Below, piece after piece: positions 11,471-21,225 of a DNA stretch of 64,000 nucleotides. Within the stretch, counting starts at the first letter, position 1. Each line of letters opens with the position of its first letter. The DNA comes from Geopseudomonas aromaticivorans (lineage in GTDB: Bacteria > Pseudomonadota > Gammaproteobacteria > Pseudomonadales > Pseudomonadaceae), in contig NZ_JAHRGL010000030.1 of assembly GCF_019097855.1 (NCBI RefSeq), positions 124,001 through 188,000 of the forward strand, written 5' to 3'. A model generated the notes under the pieces. The model searched no databases and was not told the origin of the DNA. It saw only the letters and a program-made list of their open reading frames with translations. Both the position numbers and the translations under genes were made by a program.

Positions 11471-12811
11471 TTACAGGATATAGCGCGACAGATCCTCGTC
11501 CTGCGCCAGTTCGCCGAGATGGCCGTTGACGTAGGCGGCGTCGATCACGATCGGCCGGCCGCTGTGGTCGACGGCGAGGTCGGCGGCGCTGAAGGAGACT
11601 TCTTCCAGCAGGCGCTCGAGCAGGGTGTGCAGGCGGCGGGCGCCGATGTTCTCGGTCTTCTCGTTGACCTGCCAGGCGATCTCGGCCAGGCGCTGGATGC
11701 CGTCGGCGGTGAACTCGATGCCCAGACCCTCGGTCTTCAGCAGCGCGCAGTACTGCTCGGTCAGCGAGGCGTGCGGCTCGGTGAGGATGCGCTCGAAGTC
11801 CTGCGGAGTCAGCGCCTTGAGTTCGACGCGGATCGGCAGGCGGCCCTGCAGCTCGGGCACCAAGTCGCTCGGCTTGCTCAGGTGGAAGGCGCCGGAGGCG
11901 ATGAACAGGATGTGGTCGGTCTTGACCATGCCCAGCTTGGTGTTGACCGTGCAGCCCTCGATCAGCGGCAGCAGGTCGCGCTGCACGCCCTCGCGGGACA
12001 CGTCGGCGCCGCCGACGTTGCCGCGCTTGGCGATCTTGTCGATCTCGTCGATGAACACGATGCCGTGCTGCTCCACCGCCTCGAGGGCGCGGGCCTTGAG
12101 TTCTTCCTCGTTGACCAGGCGTGCGGCTTCCTCGTCGCGGACCATCTTCAGGGCGTCGGCGACCTTGAGCTTGCGGCTCTTCTTCTGGCCCTTGGACAGG
12201 CCGGAGAACAGGTTCTGCAGCTGGCTGGTCATCTCCTCCATGCCCGGCGGGGTCATGATCTCGACGCCGGCCGGCGTTTCGGTCACCTCGATGTCGATTT
12301 CCTTGTCGTCCAGCTGGCCTTCGCGCAGGCGCTTGCGGAACAGCTGGCGGGTGTTGGACTCCTCGCGGGCGGCCGGCTCGTCGCCGAAACCTTGGCGGGC
12401 CGGCGGCAGCAGGGCGTCGAGGATGCGTTCCTCGGCGGCGTCCTCGGCGCGGAAGCGCATCTTCTGCACTTCCTGCTCGCGCAGCATCTTCAGCGCGGCG
12501 TCGGCGAGGTCGCGGACGATCGACTCGACATCGCGGCCGACGTAGCCGACTTCGGTGAACTTGGTCGCCTCGACCTTGATGAACGGCGCGTTGGCCAGCT
12601 TGGCCAGGCGGCGGGCGATCTCGGTCTTGCCGACGCCGGTCGGGCCGATCATCAGGATGTTCTTCGGGGTGACTTCCTGGCGCAGCTCGGCGGGCAGCTG
12701 CATGCGCCGCCAGCGGTTGCGCAGGGCGATGGCGACGGCGCGCTTGGCGTCTTCCTGGCCGACGATGTGGCGGTTGAGTTCGTGGACGATCTCGCGGGGC
12801 GTCATGGACAT
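11471..12811 (-). CDS. hslU: ATP-dependent protease HslUV, ATPase subunit HslU
   Basis: A 446-residue AAA+ unfoldase (ClpY) that feeds substrates to the HslV peptidase. Walker A GPTGVGKT is at residues 56-63, Walker B is in [10 protein letters not shown], and the inserted I-domain spans about 110-240. The C-terminus ends DLSRYIL, the tail that inserts into HslV and activates it. The ATG at 12811 ([12 protein letters not shown]) follows a CGGAG site; the second Met two codons later is less likely. It is separated from hslV by 23 bases, in the usual hslV-hslU operon. Confidence 0.97.
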   Translation of the reverse strand: MSMTPREIVHELNRHIVGQEDAKRAVAIALRNRWRRMQLPAELRQEVTPKNILMIGPTGVGKTEIARRLAKLANAPFIKVEATKFTEVGYVGRDVESIVRDLADAALKMLREQEVQKMRFRAEDAAEERILDALLPPARQGFGDEPAAREESNTRQLFRKRLREGQLDDKEIDIEVTETPAGVEIMTPPGMEEMTSQLQNLFSGLSKGQKKSRKLKVADALKMVRDEEAARLVNEEELKARALEAVEQHGIVFIDEIDKIAKRGNVGGADVSREGVQRDLLPLIEGCTVNTKLGMVKTDHILFIASGAFHLSKPSDLVPELQGRLPIRVELKALTPQDFERILTEPHASLTEQYCALLKTEGLGIEFTADGIQRLAEIAWQVNEKTENIGARRLHTLLERLLEEVSFSAADLAVDHSGRPIVIDAAYVNGHLGELAQDEDLSRYIL

Positions 12812-12834
12812 GGATGGGGCTCCGGAAGACGCGC

Positions 12835-13365
12835 TCATTCGGCGCAGTCTTCTTCCTCGATGGTCAGGTTCTGGTTGGTGAACACGCAGATGGAGCCGGC
12901 GATGTTCAAGGCGGTCTCGGCGATCTCGCGCGCCGACAGCTCGGTCTTCTGCAGCAGGGCCAAGGCCGCGGCCTGGGCGAAGCCGCCACCGGAGCCCATG
13001 GCGATCAGACCGTGCTCGGGCTCCACCACGTCGCCGTTGCCGGTGATGATCAGCGAGGCGTCCTTGTTGGCCACCGCCAGCATGGCCTCCAGGCGGCTCA
13101 GGCTGCGGTCGGTACGCCAGTCCTTGGCCAGTTCGACGGCGGCGCGTACCAGGTGGCCCTGGTGCTTTTCCAGCTGGCCCTCGAAGCGCTCGAACAGGGT
13201 GAAGGCGTCGGCGGTGGCGCCGGCGAAGCCGGCCAGCACCTGGCCGTGGTACAGGCGGCGGACCTTCTTGGCGTTGCCTTTCATCACGGTGTTGCCGAGC
13301 GAAACCTGGCCGTCGCCGCCCATGACGACTTTGCCGTTGCGGCGGACTGAAACGATGGTGGTCAA
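12835..13365 (-). CDS. hslV: ATP-dependent protease HslUV, peptidase subunit HslV
   Basis: A 176-residue N-terminal-nucleophile threonine protease related to proteasome beta subunits. After removal of the initiator Met, the Thr of MTTIVSVRR becomes the nucleophile. The conserved [22 protein letters not shown] and the Na-binding [11 protein letters not shown] region are intact. The start codon is TTG at 13365, preceded by AGGAG with a nine-base spacing; no ATG or GTG would leave the nucleophilic Thr at position 2. A sigma32-type promoter lies 49 bases upstream, so heat-shock induction is expected. Confidence 0.97.
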   Translation of the reverse strand: MTTIVSVRRNGKVVMGGDGQVSLGNTVMKGNAKKVRRLYHGQVLAGFAGATADAFTLFERFEGQLEKHQGHLVRAAVELAKDWRTDRSLSRLEAMLAVANKDASLIITGNGDVVEPEHGLIAMGSGGGFAQAAALALLQKTELSAREIAETALNIAGSICVFTNQNLTIEEEDCAE

Positions 13366-13413
13366 GGGAGCGATCTCCTGCAGCGGGACGCGGGGCGTCC
13401 GGGATGCGAGGAG

Positions 13414-13441
13414 ATATGGGGGATACGGGCGGGGTTTTCAA
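13414..13441 (-). promoter_or_regulatory. Sigma32 (heat-shock) promoter of hslVU
   Basis: Read on the minus strand, TTGAA (13437-13441) is followed after 15 bases by CCCCATAT (13414-13421). This fits the RpoH consensus (CTTGAA, 13-17 bases, CCCCATnT). It lies 49 bases before the hslV start, and hslVU is a classical RpoH target. The minus-35 overlaps a GC-rich inverted repeat (13439-13475) downstream of the preceding SPOR gene. Confidence 0.75.
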
Positions 13442-13475
13442 CCGCCCGCGCGAGCTGGTTCGCTGGCGGGCGGTT
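13439..13475. terminator. Stem-loop between the SPOR gene and hslV
   Basis: Inverted repeat pairing AACCGCCCGC with GCGGGCGGTT around a loop of about 16 bases, ten bases after the SPOR-gene stop on the minus strand. A run of four A, not T, follows it in that direction, so it is at best a poor intrinsic terminator. It may insulate the hslVU heat-shock promoter from read-through. Confidence 0.45.
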
Positions 13476-13484
13476 GGACAGGGG

Positions 13485-14291
13485 TCAGCGGCGCTGCTGC
13501 ACCACGCTGCCGACGCCGTTGGCGCCGAGCTGCTTCTTGGCGCTGTCGGCCTGCGGGCGGCTGGCGAAGGGGCCGACCACCACGCGGTGCCAGGTCTTGT
13601 CGCCGACCTTGCCCGACTCGATGCGCGCGTCCTGGCCGAGCAGGATCAGTTTGGCGCGCGCGCTTTCCGCCTGGTCGCGACTGGCGAAGGAGCCGGCCTG
13701 CAGGTAGAAGCGGCCGCTCGGCGCCGCCGTGGCGGGCGCTGGCGGGGTTGGCGGCGGGGCTGGTGGTTTGACCGGTGCAGCCGGTGCGGCCTTGGGCGAC
13801 GCCGGAGTGGCGGCAGTTGCTGTGGCAGCCGTCTTCGGCGGCTGCGCCACGGCAAGCGGCGTGGCGGGCGTGCCGGGCGCGGCGGCTGGCGGCACCGCCG
13901 CAGGCGCCATGACCAGCCGCGGCGGCGGGGTACGGCCTTCGAGCAGAGCCTGCGCGCGGGCGGCTTCCGCCGCCTGGAGCTGTTCCGGCGTCGGCTGGCT
14001 GCCCGGCAGGGGATTGGGGCTGGCCTTGGTCAGCTCCTCGTAGAAATCGTACTTCGGCTTGGGCGGCGTGACGGGTTGCGCCGGCTTGGTCGTCGTGGCG
14101 GTTTCCGGCTTGCCCGCAGGCGTGCGTTTGATCTCGTCGCGGCCCGGCTCGAGTTGGGCGAGGAACACGAAGAAACCACCGATGACCAGGCCGCTGGCCA
14201 GCCAGATCCAGCCCGGCACGGCCTTTCTGGCCGGTGCCGAGCGGGTGCGGCTGGCGCCGCGCTGCTTCGGTTTCTGCTTGCGGGCAGTCAT
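13485..14291 (-). CDS. SPOR-domain (FtsN-like) inner membrane protein
   Basis: A 268-residue protein with a basic N-terminus (RKQKPKQRG...), one transmembrane helix (about 28-45, [18 protein letters not shown]), a long Pro/Ala-rich periplasmic linker, and a C-terminal SPOR domain from about 192 ([19 protein letters not shown]... to [13 protein letters not shown]). SPOR domains bind peptidoglycan stripped of stem peptides at the septum. This topology is that of FtsN, and the position directly after argS is where pseudomonads keep their FtsN-like gene. I cannot tell from sequence alone whether it is the essential FtsN. Its ATG abuts the argS TAA with no gap. Confidence 0.9.
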   Translation of the reverse strand: MTARKQKPKQRGASRTRSAPARKAVPGWIWLASGLVIGGFFVFLAQLEPGRDEIKRTPAGKPETATTTKPAQPVTPPKPKYDFYEELTKASPNPLPGSQPTPEQLQAAEAARAQALLEGRTPPPRLVMAPAAVPPAAAPGTPATPLAVAQPPKTAATATAATPASPKAAPAAPVKPPAPPPTPPAPATAAPSGRFYLQAGSFASRDQAESARAKLILLGQDARIESGKVGDKTWHRVVVGPFASRPQADSAKKQLGANGVGSVVQQRR

Positions 14292-16031
14292 TTACATGCG
14301 CTCGAGGGTGGTCAGGCCGAGCAGTTCGAGGCCCTGCTGGAGGGTGCGGCCGGTCAGTGCAGCCAGGCGCAGACGACTCTGCTGCACGGCCACGTCCTCG
14401 GCGCCGAGGATCGGGCAGTTCTCGTAGAAGCTGGAGAACAGGCCGGCCAGCTCGTACAGGTAGCTGCACAGCAGGTGCGGCACGCCCTTGTCGCCGACGT
14501 TGTTGAGCACCTCGGCGAACTGCGCCAGCTTGGCGGCGAGCGCCAGTTCCTGCTCGGCCTGCAGGTCGATCTTGCCGCCGATCGCCTCGATGCCCTTGCC
14601 CAGCTTGCGGAACACGCTGGCCACGCGGGTGTAGGCGTACAGCAGGTAGGGCGCGGTGTTGCCCTCGAAGCTGAGCATCTGCTCGAAGTTGAAGCTGTAG
14701 TCGCTGGTGCGGTGCTTGGACAGGTCGGCGTACTTGACCGCGCCGATGCCCACGGCGCGGGCGATGCTGCGCAGTTCGCTCTCGTCCAGCTCTGGGTTCT
14801 TGCCCTTGACCAGGGCGTAGGCGCGCTGCTCGGCCTCGTCGAGCAGGTCGATCAGCTTGACCGTGCCGCCGTCGCGGGTCTTGAACGGGCGGCCGTCGGC
14901 GCCGTTCATGGTGCCGAAGCCCATGTGTTCGAGGTCCATGCCGGCGTGGACGAAGCCGGCGCGGCGCGCCACTTCGAAGGCCATCTGGAAGTGTAGGGCC
15001 TGGCGCTGGTCGACGAAGTACAGGGCGCGGTCGGCCTTGAGCACCTGGCTGCGGTAGCGCATGGCGGCCAGGTCGGTGGTGGCGTACAGGTAACCGCCGC
15101 CGGCCTTCTGCACGATCACCGGCAGCGGGTTGCCCTCGGCGTTCTTGTATTCGTCCATGAACACGCACTGCGCGCCTTCGCTTTCGCTGAGCAGGCCCTT
15201 GGCCTGCAGTTCGGCGACGATGGTCGGCAGGTCGGCGTTGTAGGCGCTCTCGCCACGCACGTCGGCCGGGCTCAGCTTGACGCCGAGGCGGTCGTAGACG
15301 GCCTGGCAATGGCTGAGCGACACGTCGTTGAAGCGCTGCCACAGGCGCAGGCACTCGGCGTCGCCGGCCTGCAGCTTTACCACCAAGGCGCGGGCACGGT
15401 CGGCGAACTCGGCGCTGTCGTCGAAGCGTTTCTTCGCCGCGCGGTAGAACTGTTCGAGGTCGGCCAGTTCGCTCTCGGCGGCGGCCGGATTCTCCTCGAG
15501 GTAGGCCAGCAGCATGCCGAACTGGGTGCCCCAGTCGCCGACGTGGTTCTGGCGGATCACCGTGTCGCCGAGGAACTCCAGCACCCGGCCGACGGCGTCG
15601 CCGATGATGGTCGAGCGCAGGTGGCCGACGTGCATCTCCTTGGCCAGGTTCGGCGAGGACAGGTCGACCACCACGCGCTGGGCGGTGCCGCTCTTGCGCA
15701 CGCCGAGCTGCGCATCGGCCAGCGCGGCCTCCAGGCGCTGGGCCAGGGCGTCGCTGTTCTGGAAGAAGTTGAGGAAGCCCGGGCCGGCGATTTCCACCTT
15801 GCTGACGCTGGCGTCGACGGGCAGCGCGGCGATCAGTTTCTCGGCCAGCTCGCGCGGCTTCAGGCCGGCCGGCTTGGCCAGCATCATGGCGATGTTGCTG
15901 GCGAAGTCGCCGTGGGTCTTGTCCCGGGTGTTTTCCACCTGGATCGCCGGCGTCAGCCCCGCGGGCAGCACGCCTTCGTCGGTCAGGCGGGTCAGGGCTT
16001 GCTGGATCAGGTGGCGGATGCTGTCTTTCAT
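14292..16031 (-). CDS. argS: Arginyl-tRNA synthetase
   Basis: A 579-residue class I synthetase that charges tRNA-Arg. It has the N-terminal Add-1 domain ([13 protein letters not shown] and on, to about 110), the HIGH motif as HVGH in [14 protein letters not shown], and the DALR anticodon-binding domain at the C-terminus ([17 protein letters not shown]...LGLTTLERM). The canonical KMSKS is replaced by a degenerate sequence near the TRDGGTVKL region, which is normal for many bacterial ArgRS. It starts at the ATG at 16031 and is followed without a gap by the SPOR gene. Confidence 0.97.
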   Translation of the reverse strand: MKDSIRHLIQQALTRLTDEGVLPAGLTPAIQVENTRDKTHGDFASNIAMMLAKPAGLKPRELAEKLIAALPVDASVSKVEIAGPGFLNFFQNSDALAQRLEAALADAQLGVRKSGTAQRVVVDLSSPNLAKEMHVGHLRSTIIGDAVGRVLEFLGDTVIRQNHVGDWGTQFGMLLAYLEENPAAAESELADLEQFYRAAKKRFDDSAEFADRARALVVKLQAGDAECLRLWQRFNDVSLSHCQAVYDRLGVKLSPADVRGESAYNADLPTIVAELQAKGLLSESEGAQCVFMDEYKNAEGNPLPVIVQKAGGGYLYATTDLAAMRYRSQVLKADRALYFVDQRQALHFQMAFEVARRAGFVHAGMDLEHMGFGTMNGADGRPFKTRDGGTVKLIDLLDEAEQRAYALVKGKNPELDESELRSIARAVGIGAVKYADLSKHRTSDYSFNFEQMLSFEGNTAPYLLYAYTRVASVFRKLGKGIEAIGGKIDLQAEQELALAAKLAQFAEVLNNVGDKGVPHLLCSYLYELAGLFSSFYENCPILGAEDVAVQQSRLRLAALTGRTLQQGLELLGLTTLERM

Positions 16032-16087
16032 CGGTGTGCTCTTCAGGCCGGGTGCGCGGGCGCCGGGGCGCTGCTCGAAAACCGTAC

Positions 16088-16116
16088 ATTATCCGCAGGG
16101 CGCCGGGGCTTGCCAA
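16088..16116 (-). promoter_or_regulatory. Sigma70 promoter of argS
   Basis: On the minus strand TTGGCA (16111-16116) and GATAAT (16088-16093) are separated by exactly 17 bases, 57 bases before the argS ATG. Both hexamers are close to consensus. Confidence 0.7.
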
Positions 16117-16186
16117 CCGCTGACAGTGTAGGGGGGCCGTGCGCGCGGCGTGCTGCGCCTGCCGCTGAGTGTGATCTGGGTCGCGC

Positions 16187-18406
16187 TCAGAACAGGTCGA
16201 TCGGGTCGACGTCCAGCGACCAGCGCACCTGGCGGTTACCCGGCAGGTTTTCCAGCTGCACCAGCCAGGGTGTGAGCAAGCGGTGCAGGGCGGCGCGGCT
16301 GGGTGCCTGCAGCAGCAGCTGGGCACGGTGGCGACCGGCGCGGCGCTCCATCGGCGCCGGCACCGGACCGAGCACCTGCACGTCGGGATGCGCGGACTGC
16401 TCCAGCAGTTGCTCGGCCAGTTCGGCGGCGCTGTCGAGAAAGGCTTCGGCCTGCTCGCCCTGGTGGGCGTCGGCGCGCAGCAGGGCGAGGTGGGCAAAGG
16501 GCGGCAGGCCGGCGGCGCGGCGCTCGCTGAGCGCCTGTTCGGCGAAGGCGAAGTAGCCCTGCTCGGTGAGCTGCACCAGCAGCGGGTGGTCGGCCAGATG
16601 GGTCTGGATGATCACCCGCCCCGGCGCTTCGGCGCGCCCGGCGCGGCCGGCGACCTGGACGATCAGCTGGGCCATGCGCTCGCTGGCGCGAAAATCCGCG
16701 CTGAACAGGCCGCCGTCGGCGTCGAGGATCGCCACCAGGGTGACGCGCGGAAAGTGGTGGCCCTTGGCGAGCATCTGGGTGCCGAGCAGGATGCACGGCT
16801 CGCCGCTCTGCACGGTGGCAAACAGCTGTTCCAGGCTGCCCTTGCGCGCGGTGCTGTCGCGATCCATGCGCAGGATCGGGTAGTCGGGAAACAGGATGCG
16901 CAGGCGCTCCTCGCTGCGCTCGGTGCCGACACCGACCGGGCGCAGGTCGACGTGCTCACACTGCGGGCAGGCGGCCGGCGGGCGCTGGCGATGGTCGCAG
17001 TGGTGGCAGCGCAGCTCGCCGCTGCGCTGGTGCAGGGTCAGGCGCGCGTCGCAGCGCGGGCACAGGGCCATCCAGCCGCAGTCGTGACACAGCAGGGTGG
17101 GGGCGAAACCGCGGCGGTTGAGGAACACCAGCACCTGCTGGCCGGCGGCCAGGGTTTCGCCGATCAGCCGCTGCAGCGGCGGCGAGAAGCCGCTGTCCAG
17201 CGGCCGGCTGCGCACGTCGAGGCGCTCGAAGCGCGGCTGGCGGGCGCCGCCGGCGCGCTGGTTGAGGCGCAGCAGGGCGTAGCGGCCCTGCTGGGCGTTG
17301 TGCAGGCTCTCCAGCGACGGCGTGGCCGAGCCGAGCAGCAGTGGCACGCGCTCCAGGCGGGCGCGCATCACCGCCAGGTCGCGGGCGTGGTAGCGCAGGC
17401 CTTCCTGCTGCTTATAGGAAGCGTCATGCTCCTCGTCGACGATGATCAGCCCCGGATGCTTGAGCGGGGTGAACAGCGCCGAGCGGGTGCCGATGACGAT
17501 CTGCGCGTGGCCCTCGCGGGCGGCCTGCCAGGCCTCCAGGCGCTCGCGGTCGGTGAGGCCCGAGTGCAGCAGGGCGATGCGCGCGTTGAAGCGGCGGGCG
17601 AAGCGCTCGAGGGTCTGCGGGCCGAGGTTGATCTCCGGGATCAGCACCAGCGCCTGCCTGCCGGTCTCGAGGGTTTCGCGGATCAGCTGCAGGTAGACCT
17701 CGGTCTTGCCGCTGCCGGTGACCCCGGCCAGCAGGCAGGGGTGGAAGCGGCCTGCACCTGCGTGGACCGCCTCGAAGGCGCTGCGCTGCTCGTCGTTGAG
17801 CGGCAGTTCCGGCTGCAGCAGCCAGGCGCCGTGGTGCTCGGGAATGCTCGGCTGGCGGCGGATCACCTCGACCAGCCCCTTGTCGTGCAGCAGCTTGAGG
17901 CTGTCGCGCGACAGCTGCAGCTGCTCCAGCAGGTTCTGGTTGACGCCGTGGGGGTGCTGGGCAAGGGTCGCCAGCGCCTGGCGCTGGCGCGGGGCGCGCG
18001 CCAGGCGCGGGTCGTCGAGGTGGACGTTGGGGGATACCAGCCAGATGCGCTCCTCGCTGCGCTCGGCCGACTCGCCCTGGCGCAGCAGGTTGGGCAGCGC
18101 CCAGCTGAAGGTGTCGCCGAGGCTGTGCTGGTAGTAGCTGGCGGTCCACAGGCACAGCTCGAACAGCGCCGGCGGCAGCAGCGGGCGTTGGTCGAGCAGG
18201 GCGCTGGCGCTTCGCAGGCGCTCCTCGGGTACCTCGCTGTGCGCCACCCGTTCGACCAGCACACCGACCAGTTCGCGGCGGCCGAACGGCACGCGCAGAC
18301 GCACGCCGGGCTGCAGCAGGGCGGGATTGCAGTCGGTCGGGGCGCGGTAGTCGAACAGGCGGCGCAGCGGCGAAGGCAGGGCAAGGCGCAGGATGGGCTC
18401 GGTCAC
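16187..18406 (-). CDS. priA: Primosomal protein N' (replication restart helicase PriA)
   Basis: A 739-residue 3'-to-5' DNA helicase that restarts stalled replication forks. It has an N-terminal DNA-binding domain (to about 200), Walker [10 protein letters not shown], the DEEH box in [13 protein letters not shown], and a Zn-binding block with paired cysteines ([17 protein letters not shown], then CHHC and CPQC) that splits the helicase core. The start is GTG at 18406 (encoding [12 protein letters not shown]), which gives the standard family length. The open frame extends nearly 240 codons upstream, but through the rpmE region and out of family. No strong ribosome site is seen. Confidence 0.96.
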   Translation of the reverse strand: MTEPILRLALPSPLRRLFDYRAPTDCNPALLQPGVRLRVPFGRRELVGVLVERVAHSEVPEERLRSASALLDQRPLLPPALFELCLWTASYYQHSLGDTFSWALPNLLRQGESAERSEERIWLVSPNVHLDDPRLARAPRQRQALATLAQHPHGVNQNLLEQLQLSRDSLKLLHDKGLVEVIRRQPSIPEHHGAWLLQPELPLNDEQRSAFEAVHAGAGRFHPCLLAGVTGSGKTEVYLQLIRETLETGRQALVLIPEINLGPQTLERFARRFNARIALLHSGLTDRERLEAWQAAREGHAQIVIGTRSALFTPLKHPGLIIVDEEHDASYKQQEGLRYHARDLAVMRARLERVPLLLGSATPSLESLHNAQQGRYALLRLNQRAGGARQPRFERLDVRSRPLDSGFSPPLQRLIGETLAAGQQVLVFLNRRGFAPTLLCHDCGWMALCPRCDARLTLHQRSGELRCHHCDHRQRPPAACPQCEHVDLRPVGVGTERSEERLRILFPDYPILRMDRDSTARKGSLEQLFATVQSGEPCILLGTQMLAKGHHFPRVTLVAILDADGGLFSADFRASERMAQLIVQVAGRAGRAEAPGRVIIQTHLADHPLLVQLTEQGYFAFAEQALSERRAAGLPPFAHLALLRADAHQGEQAEAFLDSAAELAEQLLEQSAHPDVQVLGPVPAPMERRAGRHRAQLLLQAPSRAALHRLLTPWLVQLENLPGNRQVRWSLDVDPIDLF

Positions 18407-18485
18407 GCAGGGGCTCCGCAGGCGAAGGCCGGCGATCTTAGCACGGGGCGCCGCGGCCGGCGGCGGGCCAGCCGCCCGGCGGATC

Positions 18486-18513
18486 TTGCATCGCTTGGGG
18501 GGTCTGTTATCAT
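18486..18513 (+). promoter_or_regulatory. Sigma70 promoter of rpmE
   Basis: TTGCAT (18486-18491) and TATCAT (18508-18513) with a 16-base spacer, leaving a leader of about 100 bases before rpmE. The leader could carry autoregulatory structure; I did not identify a specific fold. Confidence 0.6.
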
Positions 18514-18616
18514 GCCGCCCTATTTTTCCGGGTGGCCAGACCGCCCCGGTGAAACTACCTCGTGCGGTACCTGGCATGGTGCCTGGTGGCGGCACATCAT
18601 CCCTGAGGATCCAAAG

Positions 18617-18835
18617 ATGAAACCGGAAATCCATCCCGCGTACGACGAAGTCGTGGCTACCTGCAGCTGCGGCAACGTGGTCAAGACCCGCTCCACCCTG
18701 TGCAAGAACCTGAGCCTCGACGTCTGCTCCGAGTGCCACCCGTTCTACACCGGCAAGCAGAAAGTGCTGGACGCTGGCGGCCGTATCGATCGCTTCAAGC
18801 AGCGTTTCGCTGGCTTCGGTGCCACCAAGAAGTAA
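18617..18835 (+). CDS. rpmE: 50S ribosomal protein L31 (zinc-binding form)
   Basis: A 72-residue ribosomal protein of the large subunit. It is the zinc-containing (C+) type: Cys16 and Cys18 in TCSCGN, with Cys37 and Cys40 in VCSECHPF forming the metal site. The core [20 protein letters not shown] is nearly invariant in the family. The ATG at 18617 follows GAGGATCCAAAG. It is transcribed divergently from priA and is followed 42 bases later by a strong intrinsic terminator that lies inside the next gene. Confidence 0.97.
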   Translation: MKPEIHPAYDEVVATCSCGNVVKTRSTLCKNLSLDVCSECHPFYTGKQKVLDAGGRIDRFKQRFAGFGATKK

Positions 18836-18851
18836 GCGAGGCGTATCCGGG

Positions 18852-19667
18852 ATGCGCAAGCCGTTTCCCGGTGCAACAAAAAAGGCGTCCCTGTGGGGCG
18901 CCTTTTTTGTTTGTGCCGCCGTGCTCGTCCTGCCGCTGCAGGCGCCGGCGGCCGAGTGTCGCGGGCCCGGCCCGCTGCGCGAGGCGCAGGTGGCCAGGGT
19001 GGTGGATGGCGACACCCTGCGCCTGACCGATGGGCGCAGCGTACGCCTGATCGGCGTCAATGCGCCGGAGCAGGCTCGCCGAGGGCGTCCGGCCGAGCCC
19101 TTCGCCGACGCTGCCACCCGCCATCTCGTGCAGTTGGTCGCTGCCAGCGGCGGTCGGGTTGCGCTGCTGGCCGGCGAGCAGGCGCGCGACCACTACGGGC
19201 GCAGCCTGGCGCATGCCTTCGGTCGTGACGGCCGCAACTGGGAGGCGCAACAGCTGACGGCAGGGCTGGGGTTTGCCGTGGCCATGGCGCCGAACACCGC
19301 GCTGGTCGACTGCCAGTTCACCGCCGAGCGTGCCGCACGGGCGGCGGGCCGCGGCGTCTGGAGCCAGTCCCCGCTGCTCGAAACTTCCCGCTTGCGTCGT
19401 GGTGGCTTTGCCTTGCTGCGCGGGCGGGTGGCGAGGGTCGAGCGCAATCGCGGCGGTCTGTGGCTGGAGCTGGACGGCTCGCTGGTGCTGCAGGTCGAGG
19501 CGCAGGCGCTGGCGCGGTTCGACGAGCGGGCGCTGCGCGGACTGGCGGGGCGCACGGTCGTGGTGCGCGGTTGGGTGGTCGATCGCAGTAGGCGTGGCGT
19601 GCTCGGGCCCGGGCAGGCGCGCTGGCTGCTGCAGCTGAGTCATCCGGCCATGCTCGAGGTGCGCTGA
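18852..19667 (+). CDS. Secreted staphylococcal-nuclease-like (thermonuclease) protein
   Basis: A 271-residue protein with an N-terminal signal peptide (basic MRKPFPGATKK, hydrophobic core to about residue 31, likely cut before AECRG) and an SNase domain (about 45-175). Visible nuclease residues are VVDGDTLRL with the metal-binding Asp, VRLIGVNAPE with the catalytic Arg and Glu, and DHYGRSLAHAFG with the second catalytic Arg. The C-terminal 80 residues (LLRGRVARVERNRGGLWLEL and on) resemble an OB-like beta domain and are not part of SNase. The codons for KKASLWGAFFV form the rpmE terminator hairpin, so the gene must be expressed by read-through, or else it starts differently. Confidence 0.85.
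   Translation: MRKPFPGATKKASLWGAFFVCAAVLVLPLQAPAAECRGPGPLREAQVARVVDGDTLRLTDGRSVRLIGVNAPEQARRGRPAEPFADAATRHLVQLVAASGGRVALLAGEQARDHYGRSLAHAFGRDGRNWEAQQLTAGLGFAVAMAPNTALVDCQFTAERAARAAGRGVWSQSPLLETSRLRRGGFALLRGRVARVERNRGGLWLELDGSLVLQVEAQALARFDERALRGLAGRTVVVRGWVVDRSRRGVLGPGQARWLLQLSHPAMLEVR
18878..18910 (+). terminator. Intrinsic terminator of rpmE, inside the nuclease signal-peptide codons
   Basis: AAAAAAGGCG (18878-18887) pairs perfectly with CGCCTTTTTT (18899-18908), and the inner TCCC/GGGG extends the stem to 14 pairs with one G-U and a three-base loop. The T-run serves plus-strand transcription. It lies 26-58 bases after the proposed nuclease ATG. Confidence 0.85.
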
Positions 19668-19820
19668 AGCGCAGGGCGATGGGCTGCGTTGTGCGGCTGC
19701 GGCCACTTGCTGTGGCCGGTGACGGGTCCTTTCTTGGTCATGTTCAGGCGGCTGGCGTACTGGCCAAAAGTGCCTGGGACAGGCCTGGCTACACGCCCTC
19801 GAGGCTCTGGAGTGACGCTC

Positions 19821-19850
19821 TTGTGGGGGTTCGCGCTCTTGCCGTATGCT
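19821..19850 (+). promoter_or_regulatory. Candidate promoter of maeB
   Basis: TTGTGG (19821-19826) and TATGCT (19845-19850) with an 18-base spacer, 49 bases before the maeB ATG. Apart from this, the 231-base gap between the nuclease gene and maeB shows nothing I can name. Confidence 0.4.
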
Positions 19851-19898
19851 CAGGGTCCCTGTCTGTACCTAAATAAAATAGAAAGTGGAAGCACCAAT

Positions 19899-21167
19899 AT
19901 GTCTGATCTGAAAGCCGCCGCGCTCGAGTATCACGCTCATCCCCGTCCGGGCAAGTTGAGTGTCGAGCTGACCAAGCCCACCGCCACCGCGCGCGACCTG
20001 GCCCTGGCCTACAGTCCCGGCGTTGCCGAGCCGGTGCGCGAGATCGCTCGCGATCCCGAGCTGGCCTTCAAGTACACCGGCAAGGGCAATCTGGTGGCGG
20101 TGATTTCCGATGGCACCGCGATCCTCGGTCTGGGCGCGCTGGGCCCGCTGGCCTCCAAGCCGGTGATGGAAGGCAAGGGCGTGCTGTTCAAGCGCTTCGC
20201 CGGCGTCGATGTGTTCGATATCGAAGTGGATGCGGAAAGCCCGCAGGCCTTCATCGATACCGTCAAGCGCATCTCCATCACCTTCGGCGGCATCAACCTG
20301 GAAGACATCAAGGCGCCCGAGTGCTTCGAGATCGAGCGCGCGCTGATCGAGCAGTGCGACATCCCGGTGTTCCACGACGACCAGCATGGCACCGCCATCG
20401 TCACCGCGGCCGGCATGCTCAACGCCCTGGAGATCGTCGGCAAGAAGCTGGAAGAGGCGAAGATCGTCTGCCTCGGCGCCGGCGCCGCGGCGACCGCCTG
20501 CATGAAGCTGCTGGTCAGCATCGGGGCGAATATCGAGAACATCTTCATGATCGACCGCAAGGGCGTGATCCACGCCGGTCGCGACGATCTGAACCAGTAC
20601 AAGTCGGTGTTCGCCCACGAAACCGACAAGCGCACCCTGTCCGATGCGATGGAAGGGGCCGACGTGTTCGTCGGCCTGTCCGGTGCCAACCTGCTGCCTG
20701 CCGAAGATCTGGCGCGCATGGCGCCGAACCCGATCGTGTTTGCCTGCTCCAACCCGGACCCGGAAATCGCCCCGGCGCTGGCGCATGCCACCCGTCCGGA
20801 CGTGATCATGGCTACCGGCCGTTCCGACTACCCGAACCAGGTCAACAACGTCCTTGGCTTCCCGTTCATCTTCCGCGGTGCGCTGGATGTGCGCGCTACC
20901 CGCATCAACGAAGAAATGAAGATCGCTGCGGTCAACGCCATTCGCGAACTGGCCAAGCTGCCGGTGCCGCAGGAAGTCTGCGAAGCCTATGGCGTGGACA
21001 GCCTGGAGTTCGGTCGCGAGTACATCATTCCGAAGCCGATGGACCAGCGCCTGATCCAGCTGGTGCCGGATGCGGTGGCCAAGGCGGCCATCGAGACCGG
21101 TGTGGCCCGCCTCGGTTACCCGCGCCACTATCCGCTGCAGTCGGTGGATGACGTGTTCAACGGCTGA
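19899..21167 (+). CDS. maeB: Malic enzyme, short form without phosphotransacetylase domain
   Basis: A 422-residue oxidative decarboxylase converting malate to pyruvate with reduction of NAD(P)+. The N-terminal domain has the tyrosine-bearing LALAYSPGVAEPVREIA, the lysine-bearing GNLVAVISDGTAILGLG and the metal site around FHDDQHGTAIV. The NAD-binding domain carries VCLGAGAAATACMKLL. Enterobacterial MaeB (about 760 residues) has an extra C-terminal phosphotransacetylase-like domain that is absent here, as in other short bacterial malic enzymes. Cofactor preference (NADP or NAD) cannot be read with certainty. A strong terminator follows. Confidence 0.94.
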   Translation: MSDLKAAALEYHAHPRPGKLSVELTKPTATARDLALAYSPGVAEPVREIARDPELAFKYTGKGNLVAVISDGTAILGLGALGPLASKPVMEGKGVLFKRFAGVDVFDIEVDAESPQAFIDTVKRISITFGGINLEDIKAPECFEIERALIEQCDIPVFHDDQHGTAIVTAAGMLNALEIVGKKLEEAKIVCLGAGAAATACMKLLVSIGANIENIFMIDRKGVIHAGRDDLNQYKSVFAHETDKRTLSDAMEGADVFVGLSGANLLPAEDLARMAPNPIVFACSNPDPEIAPALAHATRPDVIMATGRSDYPNQVNNVLGFPFIFRGALDVRATRINEEMKIAAVNAIRELAKLPVPQEVCEAYGVDSLEFGREYIIPKPMDQRLIQLVPDAVAKAAIETGVARLGYPRHYPLQSVDDVFNG

Positions 21168-21183
21168 TTGGCCAATGGATGAC

Positions 21184-21211
21184 AAAAAAACCCGCAGAAG
21201 CGGGTTTTTTT
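21184..21211. terminator. Bidirectional intrinsic terminator between maeB and PBP1A
   Basis: AAAAAAACCCGC pairs with GCGGGTTTTTTT around the loop AGAA. T-runs on both strands serve the convergent maeB and mrcA genes. Confidence 0.92.
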
Positions 21212-21225
21212 GTGCCTGCCTGGAA

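Noticed and set aside
14292-16031. Lack of a canonical KMSKS in ArgRS
   Set aside because: A degenerate KMSKS is common in bacterial ArgRS; the HIGH and DALR parts are intact.
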